Origin: JAPWJZ01 sp041287865
GTDB lineage: Bacteria > Pseudomonadota > Alphaproteobacteria > Micavibrionales > UBA2020
Reading direction: 5' to 3'
Assembly (NCBI GenBank): GCA_041287865.1
Contig: JBGGMV010000064.1
Location: 1 to 64,000, forward strand
Length of the DNA: 64,000 nucleotides
Shown here: positions 7,689 through 16,903 of the stretch, piece after piece
How positions within the stretch are numbered: the stretch's first letter is position 1
How the letters are laid out: every line of letters starts with the position of its first letter
Notes under the pieces: model-generated
Seen by the model: the letters and a program-made list of their open reading frames with translations, nothing else
The model's database searches: none
What the model was told of the DNA's origin: nothing
Program-made: the position numbers and the translations under genes

Positions 7689-9143
7689 TTACTCCTCCAG
7701 CTTTTTCTTCAAGAGATCGTTGACCATGCCGGGGTTGGCCTTGCCACCCGACTTCTTCAAGACAGATCCGACGAAGAAGCCGAACAGCTTGTCCTTGCCG
7801 CCCTTGTATTCGGCGACTTTATCCGGATTTTCCTTCAGCACTTCAATCACGATCTTTTCGATCGCGCCGGTATCCGTCACCTGTTTCAGCCCGCGCGCTT
7901 CGACGATGTCGCCGGCGTTTTTCGAGGTGCCGAACATCTCGGCAAAGACTTCCTTGGCAATACGGCCCGAGATGGTGTTGTCGGAGATCAGGCCGACAAG
8001 TTCGCCCAGCTGCTTGGCGGAAACGGGGCTGTCTTTCAGCTCTTTCTCTGCCTTGTGTAGCGCACCCAGCAGTTCGGTCAGCAGCCAGTTGGCGACAAGC
8101 TTGGCGTCGCGGCCCTTGGCGGCTTCCTCGAAATAGACAGCGCGTTCTTTTTCCGCGACCAGACCGCCCGCGTCGTAAGCCGAGAGGCCAAAGCCCTCGA
8201 TAAAGCGTTTTTTCTTGGTATCGGGCAGTTCCGGCATCGATTTGCGCACGCCTTCGACGAAATCGTTTTCGACGATCAGCGGCAGCAGGTCGGGGTCGGG
8301 GAAATAGCGGTAGTCGTGCGCGTCTTCTTTCGAGCGCATGGAACGGGTCGTGCCGTTCTTGGTATCGAACAGGCGCGTTTCCTGCACGATCTTGCCGCCG
8401 CCCTCGATCACTTCTACCTGACGCTTGGCTTCGTATTCGATGGCCTGCTGGACAAAGCGCACCGAATTCACGTTCTTGATCTCGCAGCGTGTGCCAAGTT
8501 CGGCACCGTGTTTGCGCACCGAAACGTTAACGTCGCAGCGCATGGAACCTTCGTCCATGTTACCGTCGCAGGTTTCAAGGTAGCGCACGATGGAACGCAG
8601 CTTGGTGACATAGGCGCCTGCCTCTTCGGGGCTGCGCATATCCGGTTTCGAAACAATTTCCATCAGCGGGTTGCCGCTGCGGTTGAGGTCGACATAGCTT
8701 TTCGACGGGTGCTGGTCGTGTAGCGATTTACCCGCATCCTGTTCAAGGTGCAGGCGTTCGATGCCGACTTTCTTGATCGTGCCGTCGGGCAGGTCGATTT
8801 CAATTTCGCCGTTGCCGACGATGGGCTGCTGGTACTGCGAAATCTGGTAGCCCTGCGGCAGGTCGGGGTAGAAATAGTTTTTGCGCTCGAACACCGACAC
8901 ACGGTTGATGGCGGCATTCAGGCCAAGGCCCGTGCGCACCGCTTTTTCGATGCAGTCGCGGTTGATGACAGGCAGCATGCCCGGCATGCCCGCGTCGACG
9001 GGGCTGACCTGCGTATTGGGCGCGGCGCCGAAATCGGCGGAAGCGCCCGAAAACAGTTTCGATTTGGTCAAGACTTGCGCGTGGACTTCAAGCCCGATCA
9101 CAACTTCCCAGTCGCCTTTTTCGCCTTTGACGATGTAAGACAT
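7689..9143 (-). CDS. gatB: Aspartyl/glutamyl-tRNA amidotransferase subunit B
   Basis: A 484-residue subunit of the GatCAB complex, which amidates Glu-tRNA(Gln) and/or Asp-tRNA(Asn). The N-terminal kinase-like domain opens with WEVVIGLEVHAQ and contains KLFSGASA, the FYPDLPQGYQISQYQQP signature, and a helical YqeY-type tail that begins in the last third and binds tRNA. Length is normal for the family. It lies 10 bases after gatA on the minus strand and is itself followed after 3 bases by a TerD gene. Confidence 0.98.
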   Translation of the reverse strand: MSYIVKGEKGDWEVVIGLEVHAQVLTKSKLFSGASADFGAAPNTQVSPVDAGMPGMLPVINRDCIEKAVRTGLGLNAAINRVSVFERKNYFYPDLPQGYQISQYQQPIVGNGEIEIDLPDGTIKKVGIERLHLEQDAGKSLHDQHPSKSYVDLNRSGNPLMEIVSKPDMRSPEEAGAYVTKLRSIVRYLETCDGNMDEGSMRCDVNVSVRKHGAELGTRCEIKNVNSVRFVQQAIEYEAKRQVEVIEGGGKIVQETRLFDTKNGTTRSMRSKEDAHDYRYFPDPDLLPLIVENDFVEGVRKSMPELPDTKKKRFIEGFGLSAYDAGGLVAEKERAVYFEEAAKGRDAKLVANWLLTELLGALHKAEKELKDSPVSAKQLGELVGLISDNTISGRIAKEVFAEMFGTSKNAGDIVEARGLKQVTDTGAIEKIVIEVLKENPDKVAEYKGGKDKLFGFFVGSVLKKSGGKANPGMVNDLLKKKLEE

Positions 9144-9153
9144 TCATTCCCCC

Positions 9154-10638
9154 TTACGCGGCCTTGCCGACGATGTTCTGCGGCACGGCGGTGAATTTGG
9201 CGGCCTGCTCCAGCGCATGCGCGGCGCGGAACAGCGTTTCTTCCTTGAACGGCTGGCCAATTAATTGAATTCCAAGCGGCAGGCCATCAGACGACAGGCC
9301 CACCGGCACCGACATGCCGGGCATGCCCGCCATCGATGCCGGAATGGTGAAGACGTCGTTCAGGTACATCGTCACTGGATCGCTCTGGTTTTCACCGATG
9401 GCGAAGGCAGCCGTGGGCGCGGTCGGCGTCAGCAGCACGTCGCACTTTTTGTAGGCTTCGATGAAATCGTTCCAGATCAGTTTGCGTACCTTACGCGCCT
9501 TGTTGTAATAGGCGTCGTAATAACCGGCGGACAGCACATAAGTGCCGATCAGGATGCGGCGGCGTACTTCACGGCCGAAACCCTTCTCGCGGGTGTTTTC
9601 ATACGTGTCGATCAGGTTGTCGCCCTCGACACGCGCGCCAAAGCGCACGCCGTCATAACGGGCGAGGTTCGACGAGCATTCGGCGGGTGCCACCACGTAA
9701 TAGGCATGCAACGCGTATTTGGTATGCGGCAGGGAAACATCGACAATTTCCGCGCCAGCGTCCTTCAGCATCGCGGCAGCTTTTTCCCACAGCGCGATGA
9801 TTTCGGGGCTGGTGCCTTCGACACGGTATTCTTTCGGGATACCTACTCTAAGGCCCTTGGCGCTCTGGCCCAGCGCGGCGGCATAATCCGGAACCGGCAG
9901 GTTGACGCAAGTTGAGTCTTTCGGATCCCAGCCCGCCATCGATTTCAGCAGCAGCGCGCAATCCTCGACATCCTTGCCAAACGGCCCCGCCTGATCGAGC
10001 GATGACGCGAAGGCGATAATGCCGAAGCGCGAACAGCGGCCATAGGTGGGCTTGATGCCCGTAATGCCGCAGAAAGCCGCCGGCTGGCGGATCGAACCGC
10101 CTGTGTCGGTGCCCGTGGCACCCATAGCGATACGCGCCGCCACAGCAGCCGCAGAACCACCGGAAGAACCACCGGGGACGAGATCCTTGTTGTCCCCTTT
10201 GCGTTTCCACGGGTTGATAACATTGCCGTAGGCCGAGGTGGTGTTCGACGACCCCATCGCGAATTCGTCAAGGTTCGCCTTGCCCAGCGAAATGGTGCCG
10301 TCGCGCTTCAGCTGCGCGGAAACGGTCGATTCATAGGGCGGCTTGAAGCCTTTGAGGATATTGCTGGCGGCCGTCGTCTGCACGCCTTCGGTGCAGTAAA
10401 GATCTTTCATCGCAATCGGAATGCCGTCCAGCGGCAGCGGCTTGCCGGCGGCATAGCGCTTGTCCGACTCCTTCGCCTCGGCGCGCGCGGCGTCGAAGGT
10501 TTCGGTGATGTAGCAATTCAGGTGACGCGCTGCTTCGGAGGCCTTGATATGCTCCTCCACCAGCTGGCTGGCCGTGAATTCTTTTTTCTTCAGGCCGTCG
10601 AGCGCCTGTTTGATCGTCAGGTGGGTCAGATTTGCCAT
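9154..10638 (-). CDS. gatA: Aspartyl/glutamyl-tRNA amidotransferase subunit A
   Basis: A 494-residue glutaminase subunit of GatCAB, of the amidase-signature family. The catalytic Ser-cisSer-Lys triad is placed by AMKDLYCTEG (Lys), GGSSGGSAAAVAA (cis-Ser) and GTDTGGSIRQPA (nucleophile Ser). It releases ammonia from glutamine for the GatB active site. It stands between gatC (5 bases) and gatB (10 bases), so the three form one operon. Family length and order are normal. Confidence 0.98.
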   Translation of the reverse strand: MANLTHLTIKQALDGLKKKEFTASQLVEEHIKASEAARHLNCYITETFDAARAEAKESDKRYAAGKPLPLDGIPIAMKDLYCTEGVQTTAASNILKGFKPPYESTVSAQLKRDGTISLGKANLDEFAMGSSNTTSAYGNVINPWKRKGDNKDLVPGGSSGGSAAAVAARIAMGATGTDTGGSIRQPAAFCGITGIKPTYGRCSRFGIIAFASSLDQAGPFGKDVEDCALLLKSMAGWDPKDSTCVNLPVPDYAAALGQSAKGLRVGIPKEYRVEGTSPEIIALWEKAAAMLKDAGAEIVDVSLPHTKYALHAYYVVAPAECSSNLARYDGVRFGARVEGDNLIDTYENTREKGFGREVRRRILIGTYVLSAGYYDAYYNKARKVRKLIWNDFIEAYKKCDVLLTPTAPTAAFAIGENQSDPVTMYLNDVFTIPASMAGMPGMSVPVGLSSDGLPLGIQLIGQPFKEETLFRAAHALEQAAKFTAVPQNIVGKAA

Positions 10639-10643
10639 GATGA

Positions 10644-10931
10644 TTACTCCACCACTTTCGGGACGACGAAGAAGCCAGCCGTCTGCTCGGGCGCATTGGC
10701 GAGGATTTTCTCGGGGATGCCGCCGTCGGTGACTTTGTCTTCACGGGCATGCATCTGCATCTGGACGACGGAGGTCAAAGGCTCGACGCCATCGGTATTG
10801 ACGGCGTTCAGCTCCTCGATCATCTTGAGTATGTTGGAAAGTTCGCGGGCGAGGGTTTCCTTGTCCTCTTCCGGAACCTTGATGCGGGCCAGCTTGGCGA
10901 TCCTGCTGACCGTGTTTTTATCGATAGACAT
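10644..10931 (-). CDS. gatC: Aspartyl/glutamyl-tRNA amidotransferase subunit C
   Basis: A 95-residue stabilising subunit that wraps around GatA/GatB. Typical features: VSRIAKLARIKV near the start, then LSNILKMIEELNAVNTDGV and EPLTSV. It ends in a C-terminal GFFVVPKVVE in place of the common FxVPxVIE tail. ATG 10931 is preferred over the adjacent in-frame GTG (10934) because AAGGA stands 8 bases upstream. It is the first gene of the gatCAB unit and divergent from ruvX, with about 40 AT-rich bases between the two starts. Confidence 0.95.
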   Translation of the reverse strand: MSIDKNTVSRIAKLARIKVPEEDKETLARELSNILKMIEELNAVNTDGVEPLTSVVQMQMHAREDKVTDGGIPEKILANAPEQTAGFFVVPKVVE

Positions 10932-10973
10932 CACCCGTTTCCTTATTTAAATAATATCGACAGAAAATTTAGC

Positions 10974-11456
10974 ATGCCGATAGTTTCGATCAAAGACCTG
11001 AGAAGCGTTTTACCCCCCAAATCAAGGCTTTTGGGCATGGATCATGGTGGAAAAACGCTGGGCCTTGCGCTGTCGAACCCCGAGCTGACCATCTCAACGC
11101 CGTTAAAAACCCTTGTATCAGCCAAGTTTACGGAAAATCTACGACAGCTGACGGCTGTCTGCAAGGAATATGGCGTCGGCGGCTTCGTGATCGGCTTACC
11201 GCTCAACATGGACGGGACAGAGGGCAAAAGGGCTGAATCGGTCCGTACGTTCGCCACCAACCTTATCAAAGCCAAAGACACGCTGGGGTTTGAACCCGCC
11301 ATCGCCTTCTTTGACGAGCGCCTCTCCACCTTCGCGGTCGAGCAGTTCATGATCGACGAAATGCAGATGTCGCGCAAAAAACGCGACAAGCAGGTCGATA
11401 GACTCGCCGCCGCCCATATCCTCGAAAACGCCCTGAAGGAAATTAATAAAGCTTAA
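10974..11456 (+). CDS. ruvX: RuvX/YqgF-family Holliday-junction resolvase-like protein
   Basis: A 160-residue RNase-H-fold protein of the YqgF/RuvX family, linked to pre-16S rRNA processing and Holliday-junction resolution. Its motifs are LLGMDHGGKTLGLALS (first acidic residue), FVIGLPLNMDGTEG, FFDERLST (second acidic residue) and DRLAAAHILENAL (third). The open frame extends 75 codons further upstream into gatC, but homology begins at ATG 10974. The ribosome site is weak. It is divergent from gatC, an arrangement common in alphaproteobacteria, and its stop is 2 bases from that of the convergent dehydrogenase. Confidence 0.93.
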   Translation: MPIVSIKDLRSVLPPKSRLLGMDHGGKTLGLALSNPELTISTPLKTLVSAKFTENLRQLTAVCKEYGVGGFVIGLPLNMDGTEGKRAESVRTFATNLIKAKDTLGFEPAIAFFDERLSTFAVEQFMIDEMQMSRKKRDKQVDRLAAAHILENALKEINKA

Positions 11457-11458
11457 TT

Positions 11459-12328
11459 TCAGCTCTTCTTCAGCACTTTAAAAATCGCCGAGCTGTCCAG
11501 CTCGCCATCGCCCTTCTTGATCACTTCATCCATATGCAGCGTGACCAGCGTGGCGGCGGGCAGCGGCAGTTTATAGGCCTTGGCCGTGTCCAGCACGATG
11601 CCCATATCCTTGCGGTGCAAATGGGTTTTGAAACCCGGCTTGAAATCGTCGTTCAGCATGCGGTTGCCGTGCACTTCCAGCACCTTTGATCCCGCGAAGC
11701 CGCCCATCAAGGCCTCGCGCACCTTGCGGCCATCGACGCCGCATTTTTCGGCCAGCAGCATGGCCTCGCCCACGCCTTCGATGGCGACGGCGATGATAAT
11801 CTGGTTGCAGGCCTTGGCCACCTGCCCAGCGCCCGATGATCCCACCAGCACGATCGTCTTGCCCATTTTTTCAAAGTAAGGCTTCACACGGTTGAAGGCC
11901 GCTTCGTCGCCGCCTGTCATGATGGTGAGCGTGCCCGCAATCGCCCCCGCCTCGCCGCCCGATACCGGCGCGTCCAGCAGGCTGATGCCTTTTTCGGCAA
12001 GTCGATTCGCAAAATCTTTCGTGGCGGCGGGTGAGATCGTGCTCATATCCACCACGATGCTGCCCTTTTTCGCGCCGTGGATGATGCCGTCCTTGCCGAA
12101 CAATACCGCTTCCACATCGGGCGTGTCGGAAACACAGGTGAAGATGATATCGGCGTTTTCGGCCACCTCGCGCGGGGTTGCGCAGACCTTCGCGCCTGCA
12201 TCTTTCATCGGTGCAGCACGCGCCGCCGTGCGGTTGTAGACAGCGAGCTCGAACCCTGCCCGGCGCAGGTTCAGCGACATCGGCAGGCCCATAATGCCAA
12301 GGCCGACAAATCCCAGTTTTTCCGTCAT
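11459..12328 (-). CDS. Beta-hydroxyacid dehydrogenase (3-hydroxyisobutyrate / tartronate-semialdehyde reductase type)
   Basis: A 289-residue NAD(P)-dependent dehydrogenase. The Rossmann motif is GFVGLGIMGLPMSLNL, the substrate-binding motif is DAPVSGGEAGAIAGTLT (near 118-134), and the catalytic Lys is in GSSGAGQVAKACNQ (near 170). It is of the family containing 3-hydroxyisobutyrate dehydrogenase, GarR and GlxR; a sequence reading does not settle which. An Asn-Arg-Thr after the second strand suggests NADP use. The start is ATG 12328 with GGAGGAG 6 bases upstream. It is convergent with ruvX and monocistronic as far as can be seen. Confidence 0.9.
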   Translation of the reverse strand: MTEKLGFVGLGIMGLPMSLNLRRAGFELAVYNRTAARAAPMKDAGAKVCATPREVAENADIIFTCVSDTPDVEAVLFGKDGIIHGAKKGSIVVDMSTISPAATKDFANRLAEKGISLLDAPVSGGEAGAIAGTLTIMTGGDEAAFNRVKPYFEKMGKTIVLVGSSGAGQVAKACNQIIIAVAIEGVGEAMLLAEKCGVDGRKVREALMGGFAGSKVLEVHGNRMLNDDFKPGFKTHLHRKDMGIVLDTAKAYKLPLPAATLVTLHMDEVIKKGDGELDSSAIFKVLKKS

Positions 12329-12394
12329 GACGCGCTCCTCCGCTGTTCACGCTAGAAGGCACTACCAAATGTTCTGCCGCAATCCTTAATTTAT

Positions 12395-12423
12395 TTGACA
12401 GAATAATGTTATCTCTGTTAAGT
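12395..12423 (+). promoter_or_regulatory. sigma70-type promoter of the GNAT gene
   Basis: A consensus -35 TTGACA (12395-12400), 17 bases, then a weaker -10 TTAAGT (12418-12423). It lies between the divergent dehydrogenase and acetyltransferase genes and points at the latter, which starts about 30 bases past the predicted transcript start. Confidence 0.5.
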
Positions 12424-12459
12424 TAGCTGCTTCCGCCGTTGATGAATCAGGATTTTTAG

Positions 12460-13188
12460 ATGATTTTGGAGACCGACAGGCTTGTGCTGCGCCCGCTCTG
12501 CCTGACCGATCAGGCGGATATCCAACGCCATTTCCCGCAGTGGGATATCGTCAAATATCTGTCGAAGAACGCCGTGCGCTGGCCCTACCCCGATGACGGC
12601 GCGGAAAAATTCCTGAAGAACATCGCCCTGCCCGCCATGGAGCGCGGCAACGACTGGTACTGGGGCATCACGCGCCGCGAAAATCCGGGCGAGGTAATCG
12701 GCGTGATTCACCTGCGCCGCGACACCGCATCGGGCAACCGCGGCCTGTGGATCGCGAAGGAATACCAGAACGGCGGCTACATGAAGGAAGCGCTGGTCGC
12801 CGTCAACGACTACGCCTTCGGCGCGCTCGGCTTCGATAAACTGGTCATCAAGAACGCCGCCGACAACGAAGCCTCGCGCCAGTTGAAACTGAAAACCGGC
12901 GCGGAACTGCTGGGCACGAAAGAAGCCAGCCATTATATCGGCGGATCAGCCGTGCAGGAAATCTGGGAGCTGACGAAAGACAACTGGGAGCGTTTTAAGT
13001 CGATGCGCGATTTCGCGCTGGCCGCCGCCAAAAAAGGCGTGGAAAAACTGCGCGATATTTTCTGTCGCCCGAGCGCCTATACCGGCCCGAAACGCTGCAC
13101 GCCCGCTTTTACAGCTGCATCCACGCAGAAATGCGCGCCGCCACAGCCCTATAAGGGCCTGCGCAAAGCGGCTCTCTCTCCGGTATAA
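12460..13188 (+). CDS. GNAT-family N-acetyltransferase (RimJ/RimL type) with odd C-terminal tail
   Basis: A 242-residue protein. Residues 1-170 are a RimJ/RimL-like acetyltransferase: LETDRLVLRPLCLTDQADI at the start, GVIHLRR and the acetyl-CoA strand region GLWIAKEYQNGGYMKEAL. The later LVIKNAADNEASRQLKLKTGAELLG is the family's N-x-x-S-x-x-l-k-G region. The target, a protein or small-molecule amine, is unknown. The last 60-70 residues are unlike the family: a charged helix, then a Pro/Lys/Cys-rich tail reaching almost to the convergent addA stop. The tail may be genuine or read-through after a frameshift. Confidence 0.82.
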   Translation: MILETDRLVLRPLCLTDQADIQRHFPQWDIVKYLSKNAVRWPYPDDGAEKFLKNIALPAMERGNDWYWGITRRENPGEVIGVIHLRRDTASGNRGLWIAKEYQNGGYMKEALVAVNDYAFGALGFDKLVIKNAADNEASRQLKLKTGAELLGTKEASHYIGGSAVQEIWELTKDNWERFKSMRDFALAAAKKGVEKLRDIFCRPSAYTGPKRCTPAFTAASTQKCAPPQPYKGLRKAALSPV

Positions 13189-13189
13189 A

Positions 13190-16100
13190 TTAAGGCGTCG
13201 GCCCCTTGGGCGCTGCAGGCTTCTTCGGGTCGTGCGGCGTCAGGTTAATCTTCTTCAGCGCGGCATCAAGCTTGTCGTTCGGCAGCGAGACGATTTTCGC
13301 CTTGCGCGTATAGAGCAGCGCGCATTTGATTTCCTTGTCAGGATAAATCTGCTGCAGTGCCAAACGGTAAGCGGCCATCTGCATCACATATTTATCCGTC
13401 ACTTCATCGGCCGATTTCGGGATATGCACGCTGTTCTTGAAGTCGACGATCAGGACAGATTTATCATCGACGACAAGACGGTCGATCTGGCCCGACATCA
13501 TCTGTTTCACGCCGTCACGCTCGAACAGGCCGGTGATGGAAACTTCCGCGCGTGAATTGGGGCCGAAGAGCCCGCCGAAATGCGGATCGTTCAATATCTT
13601 CAGCACTTCCTTGACCGAAACTTCCTGGTCCTGCGCCGTCAGGCCGAAGCCGGGCTTGGACACATGCTTCTTGGCCGCCGCTTCGCGCTCGTCTGCCGGC
13701 AGCGCAGGCAGGAATTCGAACAATTCGTGCACGACAGAACCCAGGCGGCGGTAATAAGTTTCTTTCTCGGCCTCCAGCGGCGAGGGCGCGCTGATATTAT
13801 CGTTGGTGGATTTATATTCCGACGGCCTGAATTTTTCGACCGGCGTCTGGTCTGATTTCGGCGCGGTGCGCGCCCATACCGGTATGCCCACCGTCTTGCC
13901 CTTGGGCGCGGCCTTCAACCCGTCGGGCTGCTGGCGCGCGGTCTGCTTGACGGCGAAGCGCAGGATGGTTTCATCGGTATCTTCGGGCTCCAGCGAGGGC
14001 TTGGCCTTTTTGTTGAAATCGGTCGTGGCGGAGACAGGTTTCGGCGCGCCGTAATCCTTCGGCGGCTTGATGACGGTGATATCGTCCTTGAGGTTTTCAG
14101 CGATGCCCTTGCGGATCAGCGAATACCAGCTTTTCGGCGAGACGTCGTCGGTGTTCTGGTAGCCGTAGACATACAGGCGGTCGGCGGCGCGCGTCATGGC
14201 CACGTACATCAGGCGGCGGAATTCCTGGTCGCGTTCCTGCTCGGCCTTTTCGCGCTCGGCGGCGAAGACGCTGCTTTCAAGCTCGGCGCGTGGCACCCAG
14301 AGGGGCACGGCGCGTTCATGGTCGGGCCAGAGGAATTTCGGGCGCGCGCGGGCATTGTCTTCGGGCAGACCCGTGGTGTCGGGCAGGAAGACGATCGGCG
14401 CCTCCAGCCCCTTCGCGCCATGCACGGTCATGATATGGACACGCGGCGTTTCGGGGTTCATGTTCAGCTCGCGCTTCACTTCTGCTTCGCCGGCGTCGAG
14501 CCAGGAGATAAAGCCCTGCAGCGAAGGTACATGCAGCTTTTCAAAGCGTTCCACCGCGTTCATGAATTCGACCAGCGGATCTTCCGCCTCGAACCCCATG
14601 CGGCTGTACATCGCGTTCAGGCCCGACATCGCGTTCGCGGGGCAGGCATTCATCAGCACGGTTGAATAGAATTCGTAAGGGCGTTCGTCGTTCAGCGATT
14701 TCTGCAGGCCTTCAAGGTAGCCGAAAGCTTCGCGGTAAATTTTATCCGCTTTCGCGTCTTTCGCCTTGGCGGCCAGCGCATCCCAGAGATCGCCGGGGCG
14801 GCCAACGGCAAGGTTTTCCAGCTGCTTGTCGTTCATGCCCACCAGAGGTGATTTCAGCACACAGGCGAGTTTATAATCGTCTTTGGGGAACAGCAGGCAT
14901 TCGCCCAGCGCCACCATATCCATGACGGCGATTTGTTCGCGCAGGCTCATACGATCCGCGCCTGCGACGGGGATGTCGCGTTTTTTCAGCGCACGCACCA
15001 TGTTGTCGACAAATTCGGAACGACGGCGCACAAGAATAACGATATCCGCGGGGCTGATCGGGCGCTTGCGCGATTGCAGCTGTTCGCCACTATCCAGCCA
15101 GCCCTTGATCTGGTCGGCGATCTTGTCGGCCATATCGCCCGAGGGGTCGGGCGCTTCTTTCATCTTCAGCGGCAGTTCCCAAGGCGTTTCGGGTTCTTTT
15201 TCGCCGGGGCGGATGACCGGATGCACCTCGACCACGCCTGCCTGTCCACGGCGGAAGGGGTTATGGCGCACCTGTTTATCTTTATCACCGTCGAAGAACA
15301 AACCATCGGCAGCGGCGGGGTTCGCAAAGACAGCGTCAACCGCGCGCGTGATGGCAGGGCTGGAGCGGAAGGCGATTTCCATCTCGACCTCGCGCCAGCG
15401 GCCGCCGGATTTTTTCACCATGTCTTCAAACGCCTGCTTGTGCAGGTTGAATTCGCGGGGGTCGGCACGCTGGAAGCTGAAAATCGATTGTTTTTCGTCG
15501 CCGACGACGAAGATGGTGTTATCTTTCGACGCTTTGCGCGCGGGGTTTTCAAAGAATTCCTTCGCAATCGCCGTCACCAGTTCCCACTGGTCGGGGTTGG
15601 TGTCCTGCGCTTCATCGACAAGGATATGCTTGATGTTGCCGGGCAGTTTCTGCAGCACCCAGCCGGCGGCGTTATCCTGCTTCATCATCTTGTTGGCGTG
15701 ATAAATCAGGTCGTCGTAATCGAGCTGGTTGAGAGAGCGTTTTTTCTCGGTATAACGCTCCAGCACTGCGCCCGTGATGCGCAGCAGCGATTCCGTGCCG
15801 CGCGCGACGTTCATGGTTGAAATAGCTTCAATGCCCTTGATCAGGCGCTGGGCTTCGCGTTCCATCGCCTCCTGCGCGCCCTCCGACGCCTTGGTGGTCA
15901 GGCGTTTGCGGACGTTTTTATCCTGCGTCAGGAAGACGTTGACGTAGTCCCAGAACAATTCCTGCCGCTGTGCGGGGTGCAAAATCCACGCCTTGATGAC
16001 TTTCGCCTTTTCAAGGTCACCCTGCGTGCCGCCGGCCAGCAGGTCGGCTGCTTCCTTCAGCGCCTTGATGTCGGGCGCGTCGCCATTGAGGCCCGCGTTG

Positions 16101-16903
16101 GAATTGAGGTCGCGGCTCATGGTCGTGCTATCGAGCCCCTTGGGCGCGCCGAGGTATTTGTAGATATTGTCGATGGTCGTTTCCATCCCGCCATCTTTGT
16201 TGAAGATGGAGAACAACTGACCGCGGCGATAGGTAAGGTCGCCGATGGTGGCGGCGAATTCGTCTTCGGATACTTCGGGCGTGATCAGCTGCACGGCGCG
16301 GGCGAGCGGCGTGGTGGGGTCTTTCTGCGCCTGACGCAGCACATCGGCTTGCGCCTCGCGCAGCATTTCGGATGACGACTGTTCATCCATCACGTCAAAG
16401 TAAGGTGGGATGCCCGATTCAATCGGGAAGCGGCGGAGCAGCGTCTGCGAGAAAGAGTGGATGGTCTGGACGCGCAGGCCGCCGTAGGCGTCGAGGAATT
16501 CCGCGAACATCTGGCGCGCGCGTTTCGTCGTCACATCGTCAGGTTTAATGCCGTTCAGTTTCGTCAGGCGATCTTCCAGCGTCGCATCGTCGCAGGTGGC
16601 CCAGTTGCTGAGCTCTTCGCGGATGCGGTTGGTCATGACCGATGCCGCCGCGCGCGTAAAGGTCACGCAGAGGATTTGATCGGGCGCGGAGCCGTTCAGC
16701 ATCAGGCGCAGCACGCGGTCGGTTAAAACCTTCGTCTTTCCCGTGCCTGCAGATGCCGTCACCCAGACGCTGGCCGAAGGATCGGAGGCCTGACGCTGCA
16801 CGACGTTCGGATCAGGCTTGCCGCGCGGGATCGCGGGCGCGGCCTCGGGCACGCGCTTGATGTCTGTCTCTTTTTCCGCTTCCGGTTTTTTCTTTGCGGT
16901 CAT
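13190..16903 (-). CDS. addA: Double-strand-break repair helicase-nuclease AddA
   Basis: A 1237-residue UvrD-type helicase with a C-terminal nuclease; with AddB it processes DNA ends for recombination. Motifs in order: Walker A ASAGTGKT (50-57), ILVDEAQDTNPDQWEL (motif II), VVGDEKQSIFSFQRADP (III), TVHGAKGLEAPIVFLPD (V), RRLMYVAMTRAADRLYVYG (VI). The nuclease part reads GQIDRLVVDD followed by LIVDFKNSV. Length fits alphaproteobacterial AddA. ATG overlaps the addB stop by 4 bases (ATGA). The thioredoxin gene that often follows addA in this class is not here. Confidence 0.97.
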   Translation of the reverse strand: MTAKKKPEAEKETDIKRVPEAAPAIPRGKPDPNVVQRQASDPSASVWVTASAGTGKTKVLTDRVLRLMLNGSAPDQILCVTFTRAAASVMTNRIREELSNWATCDDATLEDRLTKLNGIKPDDVTTKRARQMFAEFLDAYGGLRVQTIHSFSQTLLRRFPIESGIPPYFDVMDEQSSSEMLREAQADVLRQAQKDPTTPLARAVQLITPEVSEDEFAATIGDLTYRRGQLFSIFNKDGGMETTIDNIYKYLGAPKGLDSTTMSRDLNSNAGLNGDAPDIKALKEAADLLAGGTQGDLEKAKVIKAWILHPAQRQELFWDYVNVFLTQDKNVRKRLTTKASEGAQEAMEREAQRLIKGIEAISTMNVARGTESLLRITGAVLERYTEKKRSLNQLDYDDLIYHANKMMKQDNAAGWVLQKLPGNIKHILVDEAQDTNPDQWELVTAIAKEFFENPARKASKDNTIFVVGDEKQSIFSFQRADPREFNLHKQAFEDMVKKSGGRWREVEMEIAFRSSPAITRAVDAVFANPAAADGLFFDGDKDKQVRHNPFRRGQAGVVEVHPVIRPGEKEPETPWELPLKMKEAPDPSGDMADKIADQIKGWLDSGEQLQSRKRPISPADIVILVRRRSEFVDNMVRALKKRDIPVAGADRMSLREQIAVMDMVALGECLLFPKDDYKLACVLKSPLVGMNDKQLENLAVGRPGDLWDALAAKAKDAKADKIYREAFGYLEGLQKSLNDERPYEFYSTVLMNACPANAMSGLNAMYSRMGFEAEDPLVEFMNAVERFEKLHVPSLQGFISWLDAGEAEVKRELNMNPETPRVHIMTVHGAKGLEAPIVFLPDTTGLPEDNARARPKFLWPDHERAVPLWVPRAELESSVFAAEREKAEQERDQEFRRLMYVAMTRAADRLYVYGYQNTDDVSPKSWYSLIRKGIAENLKDDITVIKPPKDYGAPKPVSATTDFNKKAKPSLEPEDTDETILRFAVKQTARQQPDGLKAAPKGKTVGIPVWARTAPKSDQTPVEKFRPSEYKSTNDNISAPSPLEAEKETYYRRLGSVVHELFEFLPALPADEREAAAKKHVSKPGFGLTAQDQEVSVKEVLKILNDPHFGGLFGPNSRAEVSITGLFERDGVKQMMSGQIDRLVVDDKSVLIVDFKNSVHIPKSADEVTDKYVMQMAAYRLALQQIYPDKEIKCALLYTRKAKIVSLPNDKLDAALKKINLTPHDPKKPAAPKGPTP

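Noticed and set aside
10749..10973. Upstream extension of the ruvX frame by 75 codons
   Set aside because: It lies antisense to gatC and has no family similarity; homology starts at ATG 10974.
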